Under the pieces are notes generated by a model. That model made no database searches. It saw only the letters and a program-made list of their open reading frames with translations, and was not told the DNA's origin. Of a stretch of DNA of 64,000 nucleotides, positions 25,921-34,864 are shown in pieces. Origin of the DNA: Paenibacillus radicis (ex Xue et al. 2023). Lineage in GTDB: Bacteria > Bacillota > Bacilli > Paenibacillales > NBRC-103111. Location: positions 496,001-560,000 of the forward strand of contig NZ_JANQBD010000001.1 in NCBI RefSeq assembly GCF_024722015.1, in the 5' to 3' direction. Every line of letters starts with the position of its first letter. The stretch's first letter is position 1. A program made the translations under genes and the position numbers.

Positions 25921-26576
25921 TGTCCGTATAGTTTACAACTATTTTCACCAACTGAAGAGGAACCTCGATCCTTTATTTTTGTTTGCACACGTTACCATTC
26001 AAATTGGGTGGAACTACGGTCACTTTATAGGTTCGTAAATCCTTTGAATAGCCTTATTCGTGACAAAATTCCTCTGCAGGTGTTCCATGTACAGTTAGCT
26101 TCACTCTACTTTTAGTAGCGAAGAGATCCCTGCACATAACCCTAAACAACACGCCGGTACTGCATCCATGGAAGTGAAGGGCAATGCGGAAGTAATTGTT
26201 CCTTTATTACCTGAAAAGTCCAAAAATCAGAGTGATAAGGGAACAGCCAGTTCCGTTATTGCTCTGTTTTGTGCATAAATGCTCCAATTCGGCCAACATA
26301 ACGGAATTCCCGCTTCCGCAATTGCCCCAGATTGGAGGTGGCAAATGGAATAGAGGAACTTTCAGCTCCGCACAAACCTTCCAGGGCTCATCGCCGCTAT
26401 CCCTATAAAAATCCCCCTTGATCAGGGGGTGCATTAATGATCTTAAGCTCTGATGTAGCTCTAATGTAAGTAAGGTCATTTGACACATACTATCAGGTTC
26501 ACTCACTTGGATTAAGAGGATCAATCGCGCACGCATCAGCTTCCACAGATTTCAGGAAACACCGCGACTCCGACTG
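25921..26576. other. Long non-coding stretch with small hairpins
   Basis: No frame has a ribosome binding site, family resemblance or codon pattern like the neighbours. The main structure is the spaced GGAA...TTCC hairpin row at 26188-26369, with one weaker similar unit near 25959-25971. The stretch lies between a complete LysR gene and a broken response regulator and is probably decayed sequence. Confidence 0.55.
26188..26369. repeat. Four regularly spaced GGAA-N7-TTCC mini-hairpins
   Basis: GGAA-N7-TTCC units begin at 26188, 26240 and 26303, and a one-mismatch copy (GGAA-N7-CTCC) begins at 26355. Spacing is 52, 63 and 52 bases. Units one to three are followed by similar bases (TTATTAC, GTTATTGC, GCAATTGC). 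The second is the strongest, GGAAC-AGCCA-GTTCC. Confidence 0.5.
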
Positions 26577-26632
26577 CCTTTTCCAATTGCTTTTTCAATT
26601 GCTTTCTAATTGCTTTTCCAATTGCTTTTCCA
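26577..26632. repeat. Tandem 12-14-bp repeat (TTTTCCAATTGC type)
   Basis: Four and a half imperfect copies of CTTTTCCAATTG follow one another, differing by one or two bases. They abut the 3' end of the broken response regulator. The minus-strand frame reads EKQLEKQLE across part of it, which suggests slippage expansion within a former coding region. Confidence 0.75.
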
Positions 26633-26637
26633 TAATA

Positions 26638-27043
26638 TCAGCATGGTTGCTCCCATTCATCTTCCAAATCCTTAATAACCTCCTTAAGCACATGGATGAT
26701 TTCTTGTTCGTCGCAGGGCTTTAACAAATAATGCCTTACGCCAAGCTGCATCGCTTGAGAAGCCAACTCCAATTCACCGTAGCCCGATAATACGATAAAA
26801 TGAATATTTGTAATTCCCTCCTTCACTCGTTGAATAAGCTCCAATCCGTTCATTTTAGGCATTCTAATATCGGTTATAACAATATCCGGACGCAATCGAA
26901 TAATTTCTTCATAAGCAATAAGCCCATCGCTAGCAGAGCCGATAAAATGAAGGTTTTGCTCCTCCCACGGGATCAAACTAGCGATACCTTCTCTAATCGT
27001 TCTTTCGTCATCAGCTAGAAATACTTTAAACCCGCTTGCTCAC
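26638..27043 (-). pseudogene. Response-regulator relic (receiver domain only)
   Basis: The minus strand encodes FKVFLADDERTIREGIASLIPWEEQ, then the phosphoacceptor region DIVITDIRMPKMNG, LSGYGE and YLLKPCDE. This is the receiver domain of a YesN-type (AraC output) regulator. The likely original start is GTG ending at 27043, after GAGGTGACTCC, giving M-S-K-R; one extra G then shifts the frame before FKVFL. The internal TTG at 26976 would start after the acidic pocket. The 3' half, including the AraC DNA-binding domain, is missing: the frame stops at DEWEQPC beside a slippage-type repeat. No kinase gene is nearby. Confidence 0.75.
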
Positions 27044-27088
27044 GGAGTCACCTCACCTTCATTTAAAATATAGATTGCCTAAACAGAA

Positions 27089-27112
27089 GAAAGTGCCCTC
27101 AGTTGTGAAGGC
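27089..27112 (-). terminator. Weak terminator after the HPr-like gene
   Basis: AGTGCC and GGCACT pair around a 12-base loop, followed on the minus strand by TTCTTCTGTTT. It lies about 20 bases past the HPr-like gene stop. Confidence 0.45.
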
Positions 27113-27132
27113 ACTCCTATTTCTTTTAAATT

Positions 27133-27528
27133 CTATACAGGCACTTTGGCGGATCTTAATGCCAACCGGCCATCCTTTACCATTCGGAATGAAGCCGGGG
27201 CTATATAAGAATTGGCTATCGAATCCAATGCTGTTTTTCCTTCCTTTTGTACTGTCAAGGATATGTAGTCCGCAGCCACCGCGATATAATCTATAATTTG
27301 CACGAAGGCCTCACTGGCGTCTTCCCCCTCCACCTTTATATGCAGCGGCTGGTCCTGTTTGGCAATGAGGAAGAAGGAAACAGCCTGCGATACTTCTTTA
27401 CAATCCACCAACGTACTATTGGAACCAATCAGAATGAGGCTTTTATAACAATTGGATAGTTGTACCAGCCTCAGTACAGTTACCAAATCGAAGGGATGGG
27501 GCTGATCCCACTGCCATTGAATCGTCAT
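27133..27528 (-). CDS. HPr-like small protein
   Basis: This 131-residue protein starts after GAGGAATGACCC. Residues about 11-80 resemble the HPr phosphocarrier fold: an HPF start, a helix (LVTVLRLVQLSNCY), a strand pair, a short helix (CKEVSQAVSFFLIA), a strand (LHIKVEGEDA) and a final helix (SEAFVQIIDYI). The canonical phosphorylated His within HARPA is not conserved in the usual form, so phosphotransfer is uncertain. About 50 extra C-terminal residues follow. It diverges from the chemoreceptor fusion gene, with two 15-bp direct repeats in between. An unrelated small fold remains possible. Confidence 0.55.
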   Translation of the reverse strand: MTIQWQWDQPHPFDLVTVLRLVQLSNCYKSLILIGSNSTLVDCKEVSQAVSFFLIAKQDQPLHIKVEGEDASEAFVQIIDYIAVAADYISLTVQKEGKTALDSIANSYIAPASFRMVKDGRLALRSAKVPV

Positions 27529-27613
27529 GGGTCATTCCTCGCTTTACTATTTAATGTACTAGCCGTTTCTTGCATTCATTAGCCAAATCCTAGCTCAAAA
27601 AAGCCAATCCAAT

Positions 27614-27646
27614 GTATTCAAAACAAAATAAGTATTCAAAACAAAA
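27614..27646. repeat. Two 15-bp direct repeats in the divergent intergenic region
   Basis: GTATTCAAAACAAAA occurs at 27614-27628 and again at 27632-27646, an 18-bp period. The pair lies between the HPr-like gene and the chemoreceptor fusion, a plausible tandem operator. Confidence 0.6.
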
Positions 27647-27793
27647 AGACATAGTCCTTCGCGGATACCATGTCTCCAGTTGACCGGAAGATGCAGATAA
27701 TTATTCCTACTTTTCTCATTGGTTTTATTTGTTTATGATATCATTGTTATTTGCCAACGTCAATCATCTGGAAACTAACTATTTGGAAAAAGC

Positions 27794-27822
27794 TTGACAG
27801 ACACCTACGTTTTTTGTATTAT
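27794..27822 (+). promoter_or_regulatory. Strong sigma-A promoter of the chemoreceptor fusion gene
   Basis: A perfect TTGACA (27794-27799) and TATTAT (27817-27822) are 17 bases apart, about 68 bases before the start codon. Confidence 0.78.
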
Positions 27823-27889
27823 TCCGTTAAATCATATTGAATTACTATGTTTTAAATTCATCTATTTCTAATATGGCGGTGATATCACG

Positions 27890-29809
27890 ATGAAGCCTGT
27901 ATTATCCAATCTGTTTCCATTCCGGACCAAAGGGATTCCCCCTGAACCGCAGCCAGCATTGAAGGAGGGGGAGTTAAACGGTATTTGGGGCGCCAACCGG
28001 GCTCTGAGTGAATCATCTACAGCTCTTGAGCAGTTTGTTAAAGGCAACCTGCTGCACACGGAAGCCGTATCGCAAGCGGTGCAGCATATCGTTCAAGCTA
28101 CTACTACACAAACACAACGAACGGAAGAAAGTCTCGAGCATACCGAGAAGCTTGGCCTCCTGCTGGATGCCTCCTTGCAGGATGTAGCTGCTGCCAACGA
28201 ATCCGTTGCAGTAACTACTTCATCCTCGCGATTAGGTGTCGAATCTATTCAGACCGTGCAGCTAGAAGCTGCCAAAAGCATCGAGATCACCTCCAATTTA
28301 ATACAGGTGATGGGAGACCTGCAGACGAAATCGAAGCAAATTTCCGAAGCTATCGATCTGATCTCATCCGTTGCAGCGAACATTCAGCTTCTTGCCTTAA
28401 ATGCCTCTATTGAAGCTGCTCATGCAGGGGACCATGGCAAAGGGTTTGCAGTAGTCGCTCAAGAAATCAGGAATTTAGCCACGGAAAGCAATGCCGGCGG
28501 GCAGCAGATGAGGAAGGTGCTCGAAGAAATTCGCAAACAGATAGAAGCGTGCTCCTCCATTGTGAAAAAAACAGGGGTTTCTGCGCAAACCGTGCATCAC
28601 GCTGCCGAAACAGCTGCGGAAACATTCAGAGGCATTGATCGCGGACTTGAGGAAGTCAACGGCTATATGGGTCAAGTCAATCATTCTCTATCTCAAGCAA
28701 ACGAAGCGAAGTTCAGTTTATGGAATCAGGTTGTGACGATAACGGCTTTGTCTCAAGAATCGCTTGGCTCCGCACTTAAGGTTGCAGACTTATCGGAAAG
28801 TCAGGCATCCTCGGTATTGTCATTGGCTGGAGCCGCTCAAGATCTTCAAACGGCTTCCAAGGATATCGATACGAGCATATCCTCCATTAGTCAAAGACTC
28901 CATCTCCATGTGAATAGTTTGCCAGCCTCTTCATTGCGAATTGGCATCATGCCGAATTTAACTCATGCTCCTGCCCTGTTAAGCAAGCATCTTAACTTTC
29001 TGGAGGAAACCTTTCACGAAGCTGTTGATACTCGTATTTTCTCAGCAGGCCCCGCGTTAACGCAAGCTCTTATTTCAGGACAGATCGATATTGGTTATGT
29101 CGGTCCCGGTCCGATTCTCAATGCCTTTGTCGAGCAAAAGGGTGTCCGCATCTTAGCAGGTGTATGCCAGGGAGGAGCCGCGCTCTTGGTGGGAGAACAT
29201 ACAGACATCCGCACTGCCGAACAACTCCACGGAAAAACAATTGCCGTCCCTCAATTCGGCAACGGCCAGCATATATTACTGCGCCACCTGTTTCGGGAAA
29301 ACAGCCTGCGGGATGTATTTCGAGGAGGCAGCGTCCGTGTCATCCAAGCTAAACCGTCGGCTATTCAGGAGCTTCTCCAGAAGCGCGAAATCGATGGGGC
29401 TCTACTCCCTGAACCATGGGTAAGTGTGCTTTTGAACAGCAAGAATGCGCGCATATTACTCGATTGGGATCAGCTGTTTGTAAATGGACGTTATCCTAAC
29501 ACCATCGTCGCCGTTAATGAAACGTTTCTGAAACAGCATCCTGATAAGGTTCAGCAGTTTATTAAGACTCATCGCGAGGCTGTGCAGCAAATCCGTCAAG
29601 CCAGTCCGGAGAACTACCGCGCAGTCATAGCCGAGCTTCAGGAGCTAACCGGAGTTTCCATGTCGACAGAGCTGTTGGCCTCTGCCTTCAATCGAATCAT
29701 ATGGAATGATAAGATTGACCCCGATTCCCTGAAATCCTTTGCCGAACTGACCGAACGCGAAGGTTTTCTGCAGGATAGTACGCGCATCCACGGGGTCTTG
29801 GTTGTTTAA
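27890..29809 (+). CDS. Soluble chemoreceptor fused to a C-terminal substrate-binding domain
   Basis: This 639-residue protein has no signal peptide or membrane segment. Residues about 30-335 form a methyl-accepting chemotaxis signalling coiled coil, with the conserved hairpin tip LLALNASIEAAHAGDHGKGFAVVAQEIRNLA near 165-200. Residues about 347-639 resemble SsuA/NMT1/phosphonate-type periplasmic binding proteins: SLRIGIMPNLTHAPAL, ALISGQIDIGYVGPGPILNAF, LHGKTIAVPQFGNGQHILLR, IDGALLPEPWVSVLL and FIKTHREAVQQI. Binding domains of this type are normally exported, yet here one follows a cytoplasmic signalling domain. I infer a cytosolic sensor of an imported anion or organosulfur-like ligand that signals to CheA. 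A strong promoter precedes the gene and a terminator follows. Confidence 0.88.
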   Translation: MKPVLSNLFPFRTKGIPPEPQPALKEGELNGIWGANRALSESSTALEQFVKGNLLHTEAVSQAVQHIVQATTTQTQRTEESLEHTEKLGLLLDASLQDVAAANESVAVTTSSSRLGVESIQTVQLEAAKSIEITSNLIQVMGDLQTKSKQISEAIDLISSVAANIQLLALNASIEAAHAGDHGKGFAVVAQEIRNLATESNAGGQQMRKVLEEIRKQIEACSSIVKKTGVSAQTVHHAAETAAETFRGIDRGLEEVNGYMGQVNHSLSQANEAKFSLWNQVVTITALSQESLGSALKVADLSESQASSVLSLAGAAQDLQTASKDIDTSISSISQRLHLHVNSLPASSLRIGIMPNLTHAPALLSKHLNFLEETFHEAVDTRIFSAGPALTQALISGQIDIGYVGPGPILNAFVEQKGVRILAGVCQGGAALLVGEHTDIRTAEQLHGKTIAVPQFGNGQHILLRHLFRENSLRDVFRGGSVRVIQAKPSAIQELLQKREIDGALLPEPWVSVLLNSKNARILLDWDQLFVNGRYPNTIVAVNETFLKQHPDKVQQFIKTHREAVQQIRQASPENYRAVIAELQELTGVSMSTELLASAFNRIIWNDKIDPDSLKSFAELTEREGFLQDSTRIHGVLVV

Positions 29810-29833
29810 TGCAGATTTTTTATAGAATAGGAT

Positions 29834-29883
29834 GAAGCCTCCTCAACCACATCAATCGGGTGGGGTAGAAGGCTTCTTTTTTA
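29834..29883 (+). terminator. Terminator after the chemoreceptor fusion gene
   Basis: GAAGCCT and AGGCTTC pair around an imperfect inner stem (CTCAACCAC...GTGGGG) and are followed by a T tract. Confidence 0.85.
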
Positions 29884-29982
29884 TTGCCTCTAACCTCGTT
29901 ACATAAAATAACATAATTTTGTAAATTATATATTATCAGGCATGGACTGGTTTTGTATTTTGCTGATTCGAGGTGACGGTCA

Positions 29983-31524
29983 ATGGGATTTGCGAAATGG
30001 TTCGGTAAGCCAAAGTACCAAACAGCTCAGAAACAAGATAATCAGAAGCAGCAGCAAGTATCCTTGAGCGGGAATTTAGCTGAGAATCTGGCCGTTATTC
30101 ATAGCATCTTTACCAAAACCCCTGATCTTATTGTAAGACAATTTACGATCAAACAAACAGGGGACATGGCTGCCCTTGTATATTTAGACGGTCTGGCAGA
30201 TAAAAACTCAATCAACAACAACGTCCTTCGGCCGCTTCAATTCGATTCCGGGAGCGGTGATACTAGCGTAGGATTTACGGTAACGGTCGGCCATTACGAC
30301 ACGTTATACGATTGGTCTCAGATTGAAACGGCCATTTTGCACGCAAGCAGCATCCTGTTTATTGTCGGCCGAACAGAAGTGTATGCTCTCGATACGGCAG
30401 GATGGCCGCAAAGAGCTATTGAAGACCCCCAGATTGAAGCTTCGTTAAGAGGGGCTCATCAAGGCTTTGTTGAAACGGGAAGCCAGAATATCGCTTTAAT
30501 TCGCCGCTATATTCCGAACCGCGAGTTAAAAACCTTGGAGATAAGAGTTGGACGCAGGGGGCAAACCAAATTATCCATCATGTACTTGGCTGATGTTGCG
30601 AAGAAAGAGGTGCTCGAAGAGCTTACAGACCGCCTCAGCCAACTGGATGTTGATGTCGTAATCAACACAGGCGAATTGGCCGAGCTGATCGAGGATAACC
30701 CCTACTCCCCTTTCCCTCAATTCATATTGACGGAAAGGCCGGATGCAACCGCTTCGCAAATTGTGCAAGGTCGATTCGCTATTGTTGTGGATCGTTCCCC
30801 AAGCGTATTGATTGCGCCCGTCACCTTCACTTCTTTTTTTCAAAGCGTAGACGATTACAGCACGCGCTGGTCGATCGCTACCTTTATACGCTTACTGCGT
30901 TTATTTGCGTTTTTCACAGCTATTTTCTTGCCAGCCTTCTATATTGCTGTCATTTCTTATAATTTCGAGATCATCCCCATCAAGCTGCTGCTCTCGATTG
31001 GAGAATTCAGAGGACGTGTACCGTTCCCGCCATTCGTTGAGGCGATTATTATGGAAGTCACTCTCGAAATGATGCGGGAGGCGGGGGTTCGACTGCCCGC
31101 TCCTGTAGGCCAAACTGTTGGCATTGTCGGGGGCATTGTTATCGGACAAGCGATTGTTCAAGCTGGCCTTATAAGCAATACGATGGTTATCGTCGTAGCT
31201 TTCACTGCCATATCTTCATTCATCCTGCCGAATTACGATATGGTTGCCGCCGTCCGTCTCTTACGCTTTGCCATGATGCTGGCCGCTTCCATGTTTGGCA
31301 TTGTCGGTATCATCATTGGGTTAATGACACTTATTGCTCATCTCATAGCACTTGAATCACTTGGTACGCCTTATGGAAGCCCGTTCGCACCGGTGCGTTA
31401 CTCGGACTGGAAGGATACCTTCATCCGTTTACCGCTCTGGTCCATGCTGAATCGTCCTTTAAGCACAAGGGCCGTTCAATTGAAGAGACAAGGCTCAAAA
31501 CGTCCAAAGGGTGATGGAAAATGA
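29983..31524 (+). CDS. Spore germination receptor subunit A (GerA family)
   Basis: This 513-residue protein has a soluble N-terminal region of about 280 residues. It includes the family's RFTIK/YLDGL, IETAILHASSILFIVG, GFVETGSQNIALIRRYI and NPYSPFPQFILTERPD blocks. Four to five membrane segments follow, with the hallmark PFPPFVEAIIMEVTLEMMREAGVRLPAPVGQTVGIVGGIVIGQA. It forms the core of a nutrient germinant receptor in the spore inner membrane. GAGGTGA precedes the ATG. Its last codons overlap the next gene by four bases. Expression in the forespore from a sigma-G promoter is expected, but I could not place one in the 29884-29982 gap. Confidence 0.95.
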   Translation: MGFAKWFGKPKYQTAQKQDNQKQQQVSLSGNLAENLAVIHSIFTKTPDLIVRQFTIKQTGDMAALVYLDGLADKNSINNNVLRPLQFDSGSGDTSVGFTVTVGHYDTLYDWSQIETAILHASSILFIVGRTEVYALDTAGWPQRAIEDPQIEASLRGAHQGFVETGSQNIALIRRYIPNRELKTLEIRVGRRGQTKLSIMYLADVAKKEVLEELTDRLSQLDVDVVINTGELAELIEDNPYSPFPQFILTERPDATASQIVQGRFAIVVDRSPSVLIAPVTFTSFFQSVDDYSTRWSIATFIRLLRLFAFFTAIFLPAFYIAVISYNFEIIPIKLLLSIGEFRGRVPFPPFVEAIIMEVTLEMMREAGVRLPAPVGQTVGIVGGIVIGQAIVQAGLISNTMVIVVAFTAISSFILPNYDMVAAVRLLRFAMMLAASMFGIVGIIIGLMTLIAHLIALESLGTPYGSPFAPVRYSDWKDTFIRLPLWSMLNRPLSTRAVQLKRQGSKRPKGDGK

Positions 31525-32621
31525 AAAAATACGCCTTTAATGAGATCACGCTTATGCAGTATATTTTCCTCAATTCTGGCATTCAAATTAGTGTCACCTT
31601 CCTGTCCCTTCCTAGAAAATTGGCCGAACAAGCAGGAACCGACGGCTGGATCGCTCTCCTATTAGGCTGGATTCTAAGTCTAGCGGCAAGCTTAATCTTA
31701 ATTCAAGTTATGAAAAGGTATCCCGATGATACTCTGCTAGATTTATTAACATCGCTGTCCGGCAAATGGATCGGCAGAATGGCGGCCATTCTGCTTACGC
31801 TCTATTTTTTGTTTTTCGGCTACGAGGGGATTGTCAGAGCAATTCTTGTAATTAAAATTTGGGTGCTGCCGCAAACTCCAAACTATCTCATCATGATAAT
31901 ACTGCTGATTCCCGCTTACCTGATCGCACGTAACGGATTCACCGTATTGGGCAGATATGGGGAGCTGGTCATTCTTATATCGTTGTGGATTCCCTTTATT
32001 TATTTGGCACCAATTAAAGAGGCTCATTGGCTTCACCTGCTGCCTGTGCTTAAAGAAGGCTGGATGCCCATACTATCAGCCCTGCCTGCAACTATATATT
32101 CCTTTGTCGGTTTTGCCAGCACGTTTATTTTATATCCGTTTTTACGCAATAAGCGCAGAGCTGCTCTAGGGGTCGTTGTTTTTAACACCATGTCCTTGTT
32201 AACCTACTTGTTCATTACTGCAGCCTGCTTCGTTTATTTCAGCCCTGACGAAATAAGCGAGTACAACGAGCCGGTAATTACTTATTTGAAAGCGATCGAA
32301 TTCCGATTCATTGAACGGATCGAAATTTTATTTATCACCTTCTATTTGTTTATTTTTTCCCTTGCCTGGATCCCGGCCTTCTCCATAAGCGCCTTTTGTA
32401 CAAATTGGCTCGTTGGCAGAAAGGATTCTCGAGGTACCATGCTGCTGCTGTGTGGAATCCTCGTTATGACGACCTATTTCTTCATGCCTTCCTACCGTCA
32501 GAGCGAGGAAATGAAATCCATCCTTTCCAAGGCTGGATTAGGTGTCGAATACATATTACCCGCTTGTTTACTTGTATATATATGGATCCACGATCGATTT
32601 CTAAGGAGAAAGGCTCTATGA
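31521..32621 (+). CDS. Spore germination receptor subunit B, first copy (GerB family)
   Basis: This 366-residue protein has about ten membrane segments and belongs to the endospore germination permease family (amino acid/polyamine transporter fold). It starts MKKYAFNEITLMQYIFLN and contains RNGFTVLGRYGELVILISLWIPFIYLAP and FIERIEILFITFYLFIFSLAWIP, which are family signatures. GerB subunits bind the germinant. It overlaps gerA and the following gerC by four bases each, so the trio is translationally coupled. It is closely similar throughout to the second GerB at 33764. Confidence 0.94.
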   Translation: MKKYAFNEITLMQYIFLNSGIQISVTFLSLPRKLAEQAGTDGWIALLLGWILSLAASLILIQVMKRYPDDTLLDLLTSLSGKWIGRMAAILLTLYFLFFGYEGIVRAILVIKIWVLPQTPNYLIMIILLIPAYLIARNGFTVLGRYGELVILISLWIPFIYLAPIKEAHWLHLLPVLKEGWMPILSALPATIYSFVGFASTFILYPFLRNKRRAALGVVVFNTMSLLTYLFITAACFVYFSPDEISEYNEPVITYLKAIEFRFIERIEILFITFYLFIFSLAWIPAFSISAFCTNWLVGRKDSRGTMLLLCGILVMTTYFFMPSYRQSEEMKSILSKAGLGVEYILPACLLVYIWIHDRFLRRKAL

Positions 32622-33742
32622 GCAAAGGACTGCTGTATGTTGGGATTATCATCATCGTTATAATCGGTTTGGCTGGCTGCAGCGACCGGTTGGATTTGGA
32701 AGATGCCACCTTTCCCCTTGCGCTAGGCTTAGACATCGATGACAATGATAAATTTCATATCTACATAACCAATCCTGTATTCAACAAAAATGTTAAAAAG
32801 AAAAGCCATGAAATCAGCGAGCCTGCGCACACACTTCGTCAATCTCGAGTCCAGCAGGATGCCCATTCGCCAGGAGTATTCCAGGGCAGGAAGTTTCAGG
32901 TTATTCTTGTAGGCAATCGACTGCTGCAGCATAAAGACTGGTTTCGTATGCTGGATGTTATTTTCCGAGATTCAAAAAATACAGTTACCGACAGAGTTAT
33001 TGCCATCGATGGACCTGTATCGGAGATTATATACTTAAACCCTGATGACCAGCCGTATTTGCCTATACTGTTGAGAGGCATGGTTGATACAAAAAGCGCC
33101 CGTTCGGAAACGGCCAAAACAACCGCACAAGAGCTGCATCGCGAAATATTCGAAAAGGGGATTACCCCTTCCGTGTCAGGAGTCAAATTGGATGAGAATA
33201 AAAATATCCAGCTGACTGGAACGACACTGCTCGATCATTTAGGCAGATATTCCGCCGCACTTGAGACTCAAGAAGCCATTCTGCTAAATATATTGCAAAA
33301 TAATACTAGCAAATCGGTCAGCCTGACCCTACCCATCGCGGGCGTGACAAAGAAAGGACCTTTTGATAGGAATAAAGTCAGTATTAGCACCGGAAAAGTA
33401 AAAACGAAAATAAATACCTTTTACAAGCAGAACAAATTTCTTTTTGATGTAAAAATCCAAATGGAGGTCGTTTTGAGCGAGGTTTTATTTCCTGTCAGTG
33501 TCCGTAAGTCGGGAGATAATCTGGAGAAATGGATTAGTGAGGAAATACAGAAAGAAACCGTAGCTCTAATCCGGAAAATACAGAGCCATAAGATCGATCC
33601 GGTAGGATTTGGCTTGTACGCTCGTGCTTATCAATACAACAACTATAAGAAAGCAGAAGATCACTGGGGCCAGGAGCTTGCAGACGCTGATATTAAGGTT
33701 TCCGTGAAAGTATCCATTCAGGCAATGGGTCCGGTGAAGTAA
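32618..33742 (+). CDS. Spore germination lipoprotein subunit C, first copy (GerC family)
   Basis: This 374-residue lipoprotein has a signal peptide with lipobox IGLAGC (Cys about 20), followed by the family motif SDRLDLEDATFPLALGLDID. Later blocks are GRKFQVILVGNRLL, LPILLRGMVDTKSARSETA, and the C-terminal HKIDPVGFGLYARAYQY...DIKVSVKVSIQAMGPVK. The start chosen is the ATG at 32618, since AAGGAG lies before it and it overlaps the gerB stop; a longer frame upstream runs through gerB. It is displayed on the outer face of the spore inner membrane. Confidence 0.94.
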   Translation: MSKGLLYVGIIIIVIIGLAGCSDRLDLEDATFPLALGLDIDDNDKFHIYITNPVFNKNVKKKSHEISEPAHTLRQSRVQQDAHSPGVFQGRKFQVILVGNRLLQHKDWFRMLDVIFRDSKNTVTDRVIAIDGPVSEIIYLNPDDQPYLPILLRGMVDTKSARSETAKTTAQELHREIFEKGITPSVSGVKLDENKNIQLTGTTLLDHLGRYSAALETQEAILLNILQNNTSKSVSLTLPIAGVTKKGPFDRNKVSISTGKVKTKINTFYKQNKFLFDVKIQMEVVLSEVLFPVSVRKSGDNLEKWISEEIQKETVALIRKIQSHKIDPVGFGLYARAYQYNNYKKAEDHWGQELADADIKVSVKVSIQAMGPVK

Positions 33743-33763
33743 ACATCCAAAGGGTGATAATAA

Positions 33764-34864
33764 TTGAAGAAATATGCCTTTAACGAGATCACTTTCATGC
33801 AGTTTATTATCATCCAATTCGGTATCCAGGTGAGCTTCGGATTATTGTCCTTGCCTAAGGAATTAGCCGAAAGAGCGGGCACTGACAGCTTAATTACGAT
33901 AATTATCGCTTGGGCTCTCTCCATAGCGGCTAGCTTAATGGTTATTCAAATCATGAAAAAGCATCCCGATGGTACTTTATTTGATCTGTTATCCCGATAC
34001 ATTGGTAAATGGGCAGGTAAAGCAGCATCCCTGATTTTTGCCGCCTGGTTTCTTGCGTATGGCTATGTAGGCGGTGTAAGGACGATATTGTATATAAAAA
34101 GCTGGCTGCTGCCTCAAACTCCCAATTATATGATCATGCTGCTTCTGCTCATCCCCACATATCTCATTGCGCGTAATGGACTTCGTATTTTGGGGAGATA
34201 CGTCGAGCTTGTTTTTATTATTTCCTTGTGGATTCCCTTTGCCTATTTGCTACCGCTGAAGGATGCACACCTCCTCAATCTGCTTCCCGTAGTCAAGGAT
34301 GGGTGGCTCCCTATATTTTCAGCTCTAAGAGTCACATTTCTATCTTTTGGAGGTCTGGAATCGGCGTTTATTATGTATCCTTTTTTGAAAAACAAGCAGA
34401 TGGCCGGCGCTGCTGTAATCATTTCCAATACTATGGCAATGCTCGTGCTGTTATTCATTACGTTTGTCTGCTTTGTCTTTTTCAGTCCCGATGAAATATT
34501 ACAGTACAACGAACCGGTCGTTAATGTATTGAAAACGATAGAATTTAAGTTTATAGAAAGGATCGAAATTTTATTTATCGCCTTTTATTTATTTATTTTT
34601 TCATTATGCTGGATCTCTACTACGTATATGTCTGTATTTTGCACAAGCTGGTTCGCAGGGAATTCGGATCACCGCGGCCATTTGAGGGTGCTGTGCATCG
34701 GGATTGCTATAATGACTTTTTTCTACCTGCCTACCTTTAACCAAAGCGACCAATTCGAAAAATATTTGGGTCTCAGTGCAATTGTTCTCGACTATTTATT
34801 CCCGGCTTTTCTATTGCTTTATTTATGGATGCATCATCAATTTCAGTGGAGGAAGCGCTTATGA
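33764..34864 (+). CDS. Spore germination receptor subunit B, second copy
   Basis: This 366-residue permease-type subunit is the same length as the first GerB and nearly collinear with it (MKKYAFNEITFMQFIIIQ, RNGLRILGRYVELVFIISLWIPFAYLLP, FIERIEILFIAFYLFIFSLCWI). The start is TTG, after AAAGGGTGAT; the first copy uses ATG. It overlaps the second gerC by four bases. Differences cluster in membrane segments, as expected if the two copies have different germinant specificity while sharing one GerA. Confidence 0.93.
   Translation: MKKYAFNEITFMQFIIIQFGIQVSFGLLSLPKELAERAGTDSLITIIIAWALSIAASLMVIQIMKKHPDGTLFDLLSRYIGKWAGKAASLIFAAWFLAYGYVGGVRTILYIKSWLLPQTPNYMIMLLLLIPTYLIARNGLRILGRYVELVFIISLWIPFAYLLPLKDAHLLNLLPVVKDGWLPIFSALRVTFLSFGGLESAFIMYPFLKNKQMAGAAVIISNTMAMLVLLFITFVCFVFFSPDEILQYNEPVVNVLKTIEFKFIERIEILFIAFYLFIFSLCWISTTYMSVFCTSWFAGNSDHRGHLRVLCIGIAIMTFFYLPTFNQSDQFEKYLGLSAIVLDYLFPAFLLLYLWMHHQFQWRKRL

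Noticed and set aside
26207..26536. Minus-strand open frame of 109 codons in the long gap
   Set aside because: It has no binding site, no recognisable fold, and covers the repeated hairpins; it is better read as non-coding.
26577..26632. Tandem repeat as an iteron-type origin
   Set aside because: It is short, AT-moderate and has no replication protein gene nearby; slippage in a decayed gene explains it.
29884..29982. Sigma-G promoter for the ger operon
   Set aside because: It is expected, but no pair of hexamers with correct spacing could be singled out in the AT-rich gap.
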